DNA of 6,540 nucleotides from Desulfobulbaceae bacterium UBA2213 (GTDB lineage Bacteria; Desulfobacterota; Desulfobulbia; Desulfobulbales; Desulfocapsaceae): assembly GCA_002327225.1 (NCBI GenBank), contig DCUN01000168.1:2559-9098 (forward strand), written 5' to 3'. Positions 1-5,340 of the stretch are shown piece after piece. The notes beneath the pieces were generated by a model that worked only from the letters and a program-made list of their open reading frames with translations, was not told the origin of the DNA and did not search any database. The stretch's first letter is position 1. Each line of letters starts with the position of its first letter. A program made the position numbers and the translations under genes.

Positions 1-6
1 AAAAAA

Positions 7-36
7 AATCTGTGTCAATCTGTGTGCATCTGAGGT
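7..36. repeat. 10-bp-period tandem repeat downstream of fliP
   Basis: Three consecutive 10-bp units, AATCTGTGTC, AATCTGTGTG and the degenerate CATCTGAGGT, follow an A run at 1-8 at the window edge. ATCTG recurs exactly every 10 bp. It lies outside any gene, 60 bp after the fliP stop. It resembles a dispersed ATCTGTG-type intergenic repeat that I recall from several bacterial genomes, but I cannot confirm family membership here. The array may continue past the window. Confidence 0.55.
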
Positions 37-96
37 TCCTCTACCGAAAATGTCTTCAATCTTCGTTGTTGCCGTGTACCGTGATGAAGGTTCCTT

Positions 97-864
97 CTAT
101 TTGAAGCTCTGAACCAGTGAGCCGACAATCAGGCCCCAGCCATCGACCAGTACAAAGAGCAGCAGTTTAAAGGGCATGGAGATGATGACCGGCGGCAGCA
201 TCATCATACCCATGGACATGAGAACAGAGGCGACCACCATGTCAATGACCAGAAAGGGGATATAGATCATAAACCCCATCTGGAAGGCCCTTTTCAGCTC
301 GGAAAGCATAAAGGCCGGGATCAGAGTCATGGTCGGGATATCTTTCTGGTCAAAGGGCTTGTTGTCCAGAGTTATGCCGGCCAGAAGGCTCAGCTCTTCC
401 TCTTTTACCTGAGAGAACATAAAGGTGCGCATGGGGGCAAGGGCCTGCTCCAGAGCTTGTTCCTGGCTGATCTCCTTTTTCATGTAGGGTTGCAGGGCTT
501 TTTCGTTAATGGTGTTGAGGGTCGGGGACATGATAAAGAAGGAGAGGAACAAGGCCAGGCCAATGATGATCTGAGTGGGCGGCATGGTCGGAGTACCCAT
601 GGCCTGACGGATAAAGCCGAGAACAATGACGATGCGGGTAAAACAGGTGGTCATGAGCAGGATGGCCGGGGCAATCGAGAGAATTGTCAGGGCAAAGAGA
701 ACCTGAATAGCGGTTGACACCTGTTCAGGGGTGTTGGCATCTTCCACCCCGAGAGTGATGGTCGGCAGGCCAACAGAAAAACAGGCGCTTGGAAGAAGAA
801 GGGGGATCCCCAGCGTCAGGCCGGTTATGAGAAGAGCGCTTGGTCGTTTATCTCGTGTTGTCAT
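97..864 (-). CDS. fliP: Flagellar export gate protein FliP
   Basis: Core pore subunit of the flagellar type III export gate (FliP5-FliQ4-FliR1) in the inner membrane. With the ATG at 864 the protein has 255 residues. A signal peptide covers about 1-30, and the mature part begins near VGLPTITLGV. Family signatures include APAILLMTTCFTRIVIVLGFIRQAMGTPTMPP (66-96), LALFLSFFIMSP (103-114), the long hydrophilic loop about 115-175, and SELKRAFQMGFMIYIPFLVIDMVVASVLMSMGMMMLPP (188-225). The last stretch contains the methionine triplet (220-222) that forms the pore gasket, and the protein ends in LVDGWGLIVGSLVQSF. An ATG at 891 would add nine residues and has GGTGAT upstream. I prefer 864 because it gives a normal signal-peptide n-region and only 17 bp overlap with fliO, but the choice is open. 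fliQ is not found in the 96 bp downstream. Confidence 0.94.
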   Translation of the reverse strand: MTTRDKRPSALLITGLTLGIPLLLPSACFSVGLPTITLGVEDANTPEQVSTAIQVLFALTILSIAPAILLMTTCFTRIVIVLGFIRQAMGTPTMPPTQIIIGLALFLSFFIMSPTLNTINEKALQPYMKKEISQEQALEQALAPMRTFMFSQVKEEELSLLAGITLDNKPFDQKDIPTMTLIPAFMLSELKRAFQMGFMIYIPFLVIDMVVASVLMSMGMMMLPPVIISMPFKLLLFVLVDGWGLIVGSLVQSFK

Positions 865-1273
865 GTTTGTCCAAAGCCGCGGTCTTTGCATCTTCTATCA
901 CCGTGGCAAAATTTTTATTGTCTGGGGCTTGTGTTGCGGCCGTCAGGCAAGGTTCTATTGCGGCAATCAGGTTGATCTGGTCATTTCCCAGTCCCAGCAG
1001 AAACTCCTGGCCGTGAACCTTGACCAGGCAGAGTGATTTCCTGGGCATTAGATGACGGGTTTCAATAATGGTGATGGCGCCCTTGCCATGGCCTGTGTTC
1101 AGGAAAGAGAGTTTCTTCTTGGCCAGGGCGTAAACAAGAAGGAGGACACCAAAGACGATGATCAGTCCCCAGAAAAGCCTGAACATAGCTGAAAGTGAAA
1201 AGGGGGATTCTGTCCCGGCAAAGGCGCTTGTTGCTGACAGGCAGAAAATGATAAAAACTAAAAAAATGCGCAT
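848..1273 (-). CDS. fliO: Flagellar biosynthesis protein FliO
   Basis: Small membrane protein that assists assembly or stability of the FliP ring in the flagellar export gate. The 141 residues show a signal peptide (1-19, likely cleaved after SAFA), a membrane helix at about 33-51 followed by KKK, and a cytoplasmic FliO domain at about 62-108 with the family pattern ITIIETRHLMPRKSLCLVKVHGQEFLLGLG. The C-terminal 35 residues are polar and unconserved. FliO is poorly conserved in general, so the call rests on topology, this short domain and the position between fliN and fliP. ATG at 1273 lies 21 bp after the fliN stop with AGAAGAGCGGA upstream. The 3' end overlaps fliP. Confidence 0.88.
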   Translation of the reverse strand: MRIFLVFIIFCLSATSAFAGTESPFSLSAMFRLFWGLIIVFGVLLLVYALAKKKLSFLNTGHGKGAITIIETRHLMPRKSLCLVKVHGQEFLLGLGNDQINLIAAIEPCLTAATQAPDNKNFATVIEDAKTAALDKHDNTR

Positions 1274-1294
1274 GTGACATTCCGCTCTTCTGAC

Positions 1295-1735
1295 TTATCC
1301 AAGATGTTCAACGCGATCAGCAGCGCTGATTACATCTGTTAACCTGATACCGAATTTGTCCCCTACCATGACCGCCTCCCCTTTGGCAATCAGGCGGGAA
1401 TTGACGTAGAGATCCAGAGGCTCGCCTGCCAGTTTGTCCAGTTCGATGACATAGCCCTCGCCCATCTTCAAAAGGTCGCGAAGCAGGATTTTACTGCGAC
1501 CGACTTCGACGGAGATCTGCAGGGGAACATCATAGAGGAATTCAAGACCACGGCTTGTAGCATCTCCAGCGTCTGACACTGCTGGTCGTTTGCTCTGTGC
1601 CATAAGGTTTGTCGGGTGGCTGTTGTCGTCTTGCAGAAGATCTTTCAACTCATCAGGATCTGGTTTTCCGTTCATGTTACTCACATTTGTTGATTTTATG
1701 GTTTCTTTCTTGAGAACCATTCCATTCTTATCCAT
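1295..1735 (-). CDS. fliN: Flagellar motor switch protein FliN
   Basis: C-ring component at the cytoplasmic base of the motor. It forms the lower ring with FliM and helps dock export substrates (FliH/FliI). The 146-residue protein has a polar, poorly conserved N-terminus (1-64) and a SpoA/FliN domain at about 66-146, visible as FLYDVPLQISVEVGRSKILLRDLL, then GYVIELDKLAGEPLDLYVNSRLIAKGEAVMVGDKFGIRLTDV, the standard FliN core. There is no CheC-type phosphatase domain, so it is FliN and not FliY. The start is uncertain: ATG at 1735 gives the longest protein but a weak SD, while ATGs at 1720 and 1675 (GTGAG upstream) are alternatives that leave the domain intact. fliO begins 21 bp downstream. Confidence 0.93.
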   Translation of the reverse strand: MDKNGMVLKKETIKSTNVSNMNGKPDPDELKDLLQDDNSHPTNLMAQSKRPAVSDAGDATSRGLEFLYDVPLQISVEVGRSKILLRDLLKMGEGYVIELDKLAGEPLDLYVNSRLIAKGEAVMVGDKFGIRLTDVISAADRVEHLG

Positions 1736-1741
1736 TTCTTT

Positions 1742-1758
1742 ACGGCCCCGTATGCCGT
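1742..1758 (-). other. Small hairpin in the fliN leader
   Basis: ACGGC (1742-1746) and GCCGT (1754-1758) form a 5-bp stem with a 7-nt loop in the 63-bp fliM-fliN spacer, ending 6 nt before the assigned fliN ATG. The only G-rich candidate SD lies inside it, so it could affect initiation at 1735. It is short and may be chance. Confidence 0.3.
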
Positions 1759-1798
1759 TTACGATATGAGAATGTTATAGTTATGTATTTATAAAGGC

Positions 1799-2782
1799 TT
1801 ATTCGTAAACACCGGTCAGGCTGATCGCTCTTTTTCCTGCATGGACTCCAGGTCGGGCAAAAAATTTCAGATTGTCTTCAATGAGGACCTTCAGTGGGGC
1901 ATTGGGGTCGTAATCCAGTGGAATGATATCCCCTTTTTTGAAAGAGAGGATTTGGCTCAGGGACAGAGTCAGGTTGCCGGATTGGGCAATGACGGTAGTC
2001 GGCATCTCCAGGATTTCATCTATCATGTGTTGAGACCATTCGCTGAATTTGCTGGTCCTGATAGACAGCAGATCTTTAAGTCGTTCCCTGAGCGGTTCCA
2101 GAGTGGCTATGGGGAAAAGTATTTTTAATTCACCGGAAAGGTTACCGATCTGGACTTTGAAGTGACCGACAAGAACCTCAGAACCCGGTTCGGTGATGGA
2201 GACAAGTCTGGAATTGCTCTCGACCTTGATGAGTGACGGATTGAGATTTATTAATGGCCTCATAGCCTTGCTCAGGTCGTCGCAGCCTTTTGTTATAACT
2301 GATTTGAGGATATTCAGTTCAATGGTTGTTAATTTACGATCCGGCTTATGAGGATCAAGCTCACTGGAGGCGCCCAGCATGATTTCAATCATAGTGAAGG
2401 AAAGTTGTTGATCCAGGATAAACAGGGAACCATATTTTAACGGTGAAAGACTGAGAACTCCTATGGCCCCAGAGTTTTTCTGGGTGGTCATGAAATCGTT
2501 GAATGTCGTGGAGCCAATGTCGATACGACTGATAGTAAAAGTCCTTTGCAGCTGGTTGGTAAGTGATATGGAATAGTTTCGGGCAAAGGCGTCGAGAATG
2601 ATGTCAAAATTGGGAATTCGCAGTTGATGACTGCTCTTGTTTGTTACATGAAAGAGATTGATTGATTCGGCATTGGAGAATTTTTCTGCCTGTACAGGTG
2701 GTGCAACTTCTGTTGCAACTCGGCCTTCTTTGATGGCGCAAAGCAGGTCTGTTATTTCTTGTTTGGAAAGGATTGGTTCCAC
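1799..2782 (-). CDS. fliM: Flagellar motor switch protein FliM
   Basis: C-ring protein that binds phosphorylated CheY and, through FliG, switches rotation direction. With the GTG start the protein has 327 residues, normal for FliM. Residues 4-14 (ILSKQEITDLL) are the N-terminal CheY-P-binding motif. The middle domain, about 40-225, includes a recognisable SPLKYGSLFILDQQLSFTMIEIML stretch. The C-terminal SpoA-type domain, about 245-322, ends with the FliM-like LKFFARPGVHAGKRAISLTGV. The site expected to read GGxG, which contacts FliG, reads GASS here (137-140). The rest is well preserved, so the gene looks functional. A TTG at 2794 would add four residues but lacks an SD sequence. fliL lies 20 bp upstream and fliN 63 bp downstream. 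Confidence 0.93.
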   Translation of the reverse strand: MEPILSKQEITDLLCAIKEGRVATEVAPPVQAEKFSNAESINLFHVTNKSSHQLRIPNFDIILDAFARNYSISLTNQLQRTFTISRIDIGSTTFNDFMTTQKNSGAIGVLSLSPLKYGSLFILDQQLSFTMIEIMLGASSELDPHKPDRKLTTIELNILKSVITKGCDDLSKAMRPLINLNPSLIKVESNSRLVSITEPGSEVLVGHFKVQIGNLSGELKILFPIATLEPLRERLKDLLSIRTSKFSEWSQHMIDEILEMPTTVIAQSGNLTLSLSQILSFKKGDIIPLDYDPNAPLKVLIEDNLKFFARPGVHAGKRAISLTGVYE

Positions 2783-2787
2783 TGCTG

Positions 2788-2792
2788 TCCCC
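2788..2792 (-). promoter_or_regulatory. Ribosome binding site supporting a GTG start of fliM
   Basis: Minus strand GGGGA ends about 5-6 nt before the GTG at 2782. The alternative TTG at 2794 has no purine-rich SD upstream. The site therefore favours GTG, which also gives the family-like beginning MEPILSKQEI. Confidence 0.6.
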
Positions 2793-2802
2793 AATGAGAT
2801 CG

Positions 2803-3366
2803 TTATTGAACTACAAAGTCTGTGAAATAAATTTCTTTTACCTTGCCGCGTTGCAGGATCGAGTTGATCCTGCTGGCCAATTCAGCCTTAAGCTGTTTTT
2901 TTCCTTGGAGATCCTGGAGCTCTTCATAGGTTTTATTGCCAATCAGCAAGAGAATACCGTCACGAATCTGCGGCATACGCAGGGTAGCCTCTTCCATGGC
3001 CAGGTCGTTGCCGGTTGCTGCTGTTTTTTTGTCTATCACTGCCGGATTATTGTCGAGTTCAATGGTCAAGGCTGCCTTTACATAGTGGCTGTCCCCTTCA
3101 CTGATAATATTGACAACAAACTCTTTTATCTCAATCATGGGGCCAATGGTTGTGGACGGAATTATGGGTGACACTTGGATTGCTGCTGCTGGATCCTCAG
3201 GATTCTCATTGTTTGCCTCATCTTTTTTCAGCCAAAAGAAGGCGGCGACGCCCAGGATGATGAGAAACAGCAGGGCGGCAACTCCAATGAGGATAATTTT
3301 CTTCTTTGGGGGGCCTTGGTCAGTAGAGGCGTCATCTGATTTTTTGGTAGCTTTATTATCAGCCAT
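2803..3366 (-). CDS. fliL: Flagellar basal body-associated protein FliL
   Basis: Single-pass inner-membrane protein of the basal body that associates with the MotAB stator and supports torque under load. The 187-residue protein has a Lys/Asp-rich cytoplasmic N-terminus (1-23), one membrane helix at about 24-46, a short acidic linker, and a periplasmic FliL domain. In the domain IEIKEFVVNI is followed by YVKAALTIEL, then MPQIRDGILLLIGNKTYEEL, and the family-typical ending VKEIYFTDFVVQ. The frame is open much further upstream, to 3645, but that extension would overlap motB by about 150 nt and has no family similarity. The ATG at 3366 gives the normal length and has AAAGGA 10 nt upstream. It follows motB by 127 bp and ends 20 bp before fliM. 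Confidence 0.93.
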   Translation of the reverse strand: MADNKATKKSDDASTDQGPPKKKIILIGVAALLFLIILGVAAFFWLKKDEANNENPEDPAAAIQVSPIIPSTTIGPMIEIKEFVVNIISEGDSHYVKAALTIELDNNPAVIDKKTAATGNDLAMEEATLRMPQIRDGILLLIGNKTYEELQDLQGKKQLKAELASRINSILQRGKVKEIYFTDFVVQ

Positions 3367-3431
3367 GGCTGGCGATTCCTTTGGGTTGAAGAAAAAAATA
3401 TTTACATGTTGCGTTATATATAAAGAGCAAT

Positions 3432-3463
3432 CGGCATTCGGTATCTTTTGATTGTCGATGCCG
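3432..3463 (-). other. Inverted repeat in the motB-fliL spacer
   Basis: CGGCAT (3432-3437) pairs perfectly with ATGCCG (3458-3463); CG inside each arm can add two pairs with one bulged base, leaving a loop of about 16-20 nt. It sits in the 127-bp gap between motB and fliL, the longest spacer inside the gene run. No clean U tract follows it on the minus strand, so it is not a convincing terminator. It could be an RNA processing or stability element. No good sigma-70 promoter was found in this gap. Confidence 0.35.
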
Positions 3464-3493
3464 CGTGACGATAAACAGCGCTGACTGCAAGCC

Positions 3494-4267
3494 TTACAAT
3501 GGGATTTCTCCAGCCTTTGTGCCGGTGTTGCCAAGTCCCAGAGCAGTATTGGCGCGCAGGATAAAATCAACCCTGCGGTTCTTGGCCCGATTTTGCGCAG
3601 AGGTGTTGGGCATAACCGGTCGTTCCTGGCCATAGCCCACCGCACTCATTCGGTCAAGGGGAAGTAGTTTGCTTTTCGTAAAAAATCTAAGAACCGAGAC
3701 TGAGCGGTCAATGGAGAGATCCCAGTTGTCCCTTGCACTCTGGGGCAAGACGTCGTCGGTATGCCCTTCGATGCGCAGGCGCATAGGGATGGGACGGATG
3801 ATGTCGGCAATTTGACGCAAGAGGGGGTAAGCCTCGGGAGATATCTTGGACTGATCGGGTTGAAAAAGAACGGCCTCATCGAGACGAAGAATGATGGTGT
3901 CATCATCTTTCTGGATCAGTTCCACAGAATTCTGGATATTAAGCGCCTTGATCTCTGTCTCAATCCGTTTTTGAATCTTGGTGATCGAATCACTTTGAAT
4001 AGGGGCAAATTGGGTGCTGGGTGTAGAGGGAATTGTCTGGATCTTGTATTCTGTATAAGAAGATGCTGCAACACCAGTGCCAAAGGCCTTGCTGAGGGAT
4101 GACGCGGCCGCTGAAAATTTTACCCGATCCATAGTGGCCATAGAGACCAGGAGGACGAAAAAGGTGAGCAGCAGGGTGACCATATCCGCGAACGTGACCA
4201 TCCAGGCGGGGGCGCCAACCTCACATTCCGGGCATTTTTTTTCTTCCTGTTCTTCTTCGCACGCCAT
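3494..4267 (-). CDS. motB: Flagellar motor stator protein MotB (PomB-like, OmpA domain)
   Basis: Partner of MotA. It anchors the stator to peptidoglycan and supplies the ion-binding aspartate. The 257 residues comprise an acidic, Lys-containing N-terminus with a CPEC motif (C12, C15), the motif GAPAWMVTFADMVTLLLTFF with one membrane helix at about 24-44 containing the essential Asp28, a linker/plug region at about 46-125, and an OmpA-like peptidoglycan-binding domain at about 128-238. The OmpA domain carries EGHTDD (167-172) and NRAKNRRVDF (226-235). The WMxTFADxxxLLLxFFVLL pattern resembles PomB and deltaproteobacterial MotB more than enterobacterial MotB. ATG lies 14 bp after the motA stop with only a modest AAGG as SD, consistent with translational coupling to motA. 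Confidence 0.95.
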   Translation of the reverse strand: MACEEEQEEKKCPECEVGAPAWMVTFADMVTLLLTFFVLLVSMATMDRVKFSAAASSLSKAFGTGVAASSYTEYKIQTIPSTPSTQFAPIQSDSITKIQKRIETEIKALNIQNSVELIQKDDDTIILRLDEAVLFQPDQSKISPEAYPLLRQIADIIRPIPMRLRIEGHTDDVLPQSARDNWDLSIDRSVSVLRFFTKSKLLPLDRMSAVGYGQERPVMPNTSAQNRAKNRRVDFILRANTALGLGNTGTKAGEIPL

Positions 4268-4281
4268 GGGGTAAGCCTTGC

Positions 4282-5049
4282 TTATTTTTTAAAGGTTGAT
4301 TCCCGCATTTTTGGGGCAATAAATGCGTGCAGTTTCTGTTCCATGATGCGTGGATTCTCACCGGAGAGGATGGACTGCATTCCTTCAATGATCAGAGTCT
4401 TGAGAAGCACTTCGGAGGCAGATCTGGTCTTGAGCTTTCCGGCCATGGGGGTAAAGAGAACATTGGCAAGAACGGCGCCGTAAAAGGTGGTCAGCAGGGC
4501 GACGGCCATGGCCGGACCAATGGAATTGGGGTCAGACATGTTTTGCAGCATCTGCACTAGACCGATCAAAGTGCCGATCATTCCCATGGCCGGGGCATAC
4601 ATGGCAAGGGCCATAAAGATAGCCGTTCCGGAACCGTGTCGTTCCTGGATATAGCTGATCTCGGTGTTGAGCATACGGCGCAGAGTCTCCGGCTCCTGTC
4701 CGTCCACTGCCATCTGCATGGCCTTGAGCAGAAACTCGTCATTTACCTGGTCCATCATACCCTGCAGGGACAGAATGCCTTCCTTGCGGGCCTTGTTGGA
4801 AAAAGCCATGAGCTGAACAATCAGTTCGTTGGTAGAGGCCTCTTTATGGAGAAAGGTCTTTTTGGCTACATTGATAGCCCCGAAAACATTGGCGAAGGGA
4901 TAGTGGATGAAGACTGTGCCGATTGTGCCGCCAAAGACGATGGCCATAGATGGACCATCGATAAAAATAGAAAGGGGGCCGCCTGACATGATTGCCCAAA
5001 GCATCAAGACAAAGGCGACAACTATCCCGATAATGGTTGAGATATCCAA
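4282..5049 (-). CDS. motA: Flagellar motor stator protein MotA (PomA-like)
   Basis: Inner-membrane stator subunit that with MotB forms the ion channel driving rotation; its cytoplasmic loop acts on FliG in the rotor. At 255 residues it has the short MotA/PomA length. Four membrane segments are visible at about 3-21, 32-50, 143-165 and 178-200, with the large cytoplasmic loop between the second and third. The loop has the charged NKARKEG stretch (R88, E90). TM3 carries YAPAMGMIGTLIGL, with P153 at the conserved channel proline, and P201 follows TM4. T160 and T187/T188 sit where sodium-driven PomA has T158 and T185/T186, while proton-driven MotA proteins carry Ala or Gly at some of these positions, so Na+ use is inferred. 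The start is TTG, chosen because a perfect Shine-Dalgarno precedes it and the protein begins MDISTIIGIV as in the family. First gene of the unit; motB follows after 14 bp. Confidence 0.95.
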   Translation of the reverse strand: MDISTIIGIVVAFVLMLWAIMSGGPLSIFIDGPSMAIVFGGTIGTVFIHYPFANVFGAINVAKKTFLHKEASTNELIVQLMAFSNKARKEGILSLQGMMDQVNDEFLLKAMQMAVDGQEPETLRRMLNTEISYIQERHGSGTAIFMALAMYAPAMGMIGTLIGLVQMLQNMSDPNSIGPAMAVALLTTFYGAVLANVLFTPMAGKLKTRSASEVLLKTLIIEGMQSILSGENPRIMEQKLHAFIAPKMRESTFKK

Positions 5050-5056
5050 AAACGCT

Positions 5057-5066
5057 ACCTCCTTCT
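5057..5066 (-). promoter_or_regulatory. Strong ribosome binding site of motA (fixes TTG start)
   Basis: Minus strand AGAAGGAGGT contains the full AAGGAGGT complement to the 16S rRNA tail, ending 7 nt before TTG at 5049. This is the strongest SD sequence in the window and decides the unusual TTG start of motA. Confidence 0.88.
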
Positions 5067-5152
5067 GGATAAAAAAAGGATTAAAAACTTGGTTGTCAGG
5101 AGAAAAAGCTTCTCTGCTGTCTTTCTGCTCAATTCACGATAAAATTGTACGT

Positions 5153-5181
5153 ATAATACGACTTTGTTGTATAAAACTCAA
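5153..5181 (-). promoter_or_regulatory. Candidate sigma-70 promoter for motA operon
   Basis: On the minus strand a -35 box TTGAGT (5181-5176; 4 of 6 consensus bases) is followed after exactly 17 bp by a -10 box TATTAT (5158-5153; 5 of 6). The surrounding DNA is AT-rich. Transcription would start near 5146 and give a leader of about 95 nt before motA. It is the best conventional promoter in the intergenic region, lies downstream of the flgE terminator, and points into motA-motB-fliLMNOP. Confidence 0.65.
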
Positions 5182-5184
5182 GTA

Positions 5185-5201
5185 TGCAATTTATATTCCA
5201 G
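5185..5201 (-). promoter_or_regulatory. Candidate sigma-54 (-24/-12) promoter for motA operon
   Basis: On the minus strand the sequence CTGGAATATAAATTGCA carries TGG, 8 nt, then TTGCA. The invariant GG (5199-5198) and GC (5187-5186) are separated by exactly 10 nt, as the RpoN (sigma-54) consensus requires. The TGG and TTGC blocks are complete, while the CACG part following the GG is poorly matched (one of four bases). Sigma-54 control of flagellar genes is established in many Gram-negative bacteria, including relatives of the suspected host, which makes the match plausible. It overlaps a palindrome and lies immediately upstream of a sigma-70-like -35 box. No enhancer-binding site was identified with confidence. 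Confidence 0.5.
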
Positions 5202-5206
5202 AATAT
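5193..5206. repeat. 14-bp palindrome overlapping the -24 element
   Basis: ATATTC-CA-GAATAT is a perfect 6-bp inverted repeat with a 2-bp centre. Its core contains the GG of the sigma-54-like -24 element, so a protein bound here would occlude that promoter. It has the same half-site/2-bp/half-site layout as the palindrome at 5214-5225. No binding protein can be named. Confidence 0.4.
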
Positions 5207-5213
5207 TTTTAAT

Positions 5214-5225
5214 CGATCAGGATCG
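5214..5225. repeat. 12-bp palindrome upstream of the motA promoter
   Basis: CGATC-AG-GATCG is a perfect 5-bp inverted repeat with a 2-bp centre, containing two GATC sites. It lies about 13 bp upstream of the -24 element of the sigma-54-like promoter. It could be a regulator site or chance; the sequence alone does not decide. Confidence 0.35.
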
Positions 5226-5276
5226 GTAGAGGGTGGTGAGTGGCATGGGGGAGCATATGTCTCTGGGCAGCAAAAT

Positions 5277-5317
5277 AAAAAATGGGCGCTGATTCAATAA
5301 AACCAGAGCCCATTTTT
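5277..5317. terminator. Bidirectional intrinsic terminator after flgE
   Basis: Inverted arms ATGGGC (5282-5287) and GCCCAT (5308-5313) pair perfectly. After one internal mismatch, CTG (5289-5291) pairs with CAG (5304-5306), closing a loop of about 12 nt. An A run precedes the stem and a T run follows it on the plus strand, so in either direction the hairpin is followed by a U tract. It starts 24 nt after the flgE stop codon, so its natural role is to end the flgE transcript and separate it from the motA transcription unit. Confidence 0.85.
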
Positions 5318-5320
5318 ACT

Positions 5321-5334
5321 GTCAATAAATTGAC
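5321..5334. repeat. 14-bp palindrome just after the flgE stop
   Basis: GTCAAT-AA-ATTGAC is a perfect 6-bp inverted repeat with a 2-bp centre. It lies between the flgE stop codon and the terminator hairpin. It is too tight to form a normal RNA hairpin but has the form of a dimeric protein site. No regulator is identified from sequence, and in AT-rich DNA such a palindrome may be chance. Confidence 0.35.
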
Positions 5335-5340
5335 TTTGCT

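Noticed and set aside
1..60. Poly-T on the minus strand at the window edge as a terminator for fliP
   Set aside because: The preceding sequence is direct repeats, not an inverted repeat, so no stem precedes the T run; GAAGG/CCTTC at 86-97 has only a 2-nt centre.
2773..3171. Plus-strand open frame of 132 codons opposite fliL
   Set aside because: It lies antisense to a well-supported fliL, has no recognisable domain, and is explained by the reverse frame of the real gene.
3401..3450. Sigma-28 or sigma-70 promoter in the motB-fliL gap
   Set aside because: The GCCGATTG has no TAAA at the required distance, and the TATATATAAC stretch has no acceptable -35 box 16-18 bp upstream.
3367..3645. N-terminal extension of fliL to an upstream ATG at 3645
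   Set aside because: It overlaps the motB OmpA domain by about 150 nt, resembles no FliL, and the ATG at 3366 gives the normal family length.
3646..3906. Minus-strand 86-codon frame inside motB
   Set aside because: It lies out of frame within the MotB OmpA domain, whose conserved motifs are in the other frame.
97..5049. CRISPR array, tRNA, insertion sequence or phage gene within the operon
   Set aside because: The sequence is almost fully accounted for by flagellar genes with short spacers; no regularly spaced repeats, tRNA-like folds or transposase frames were seen.
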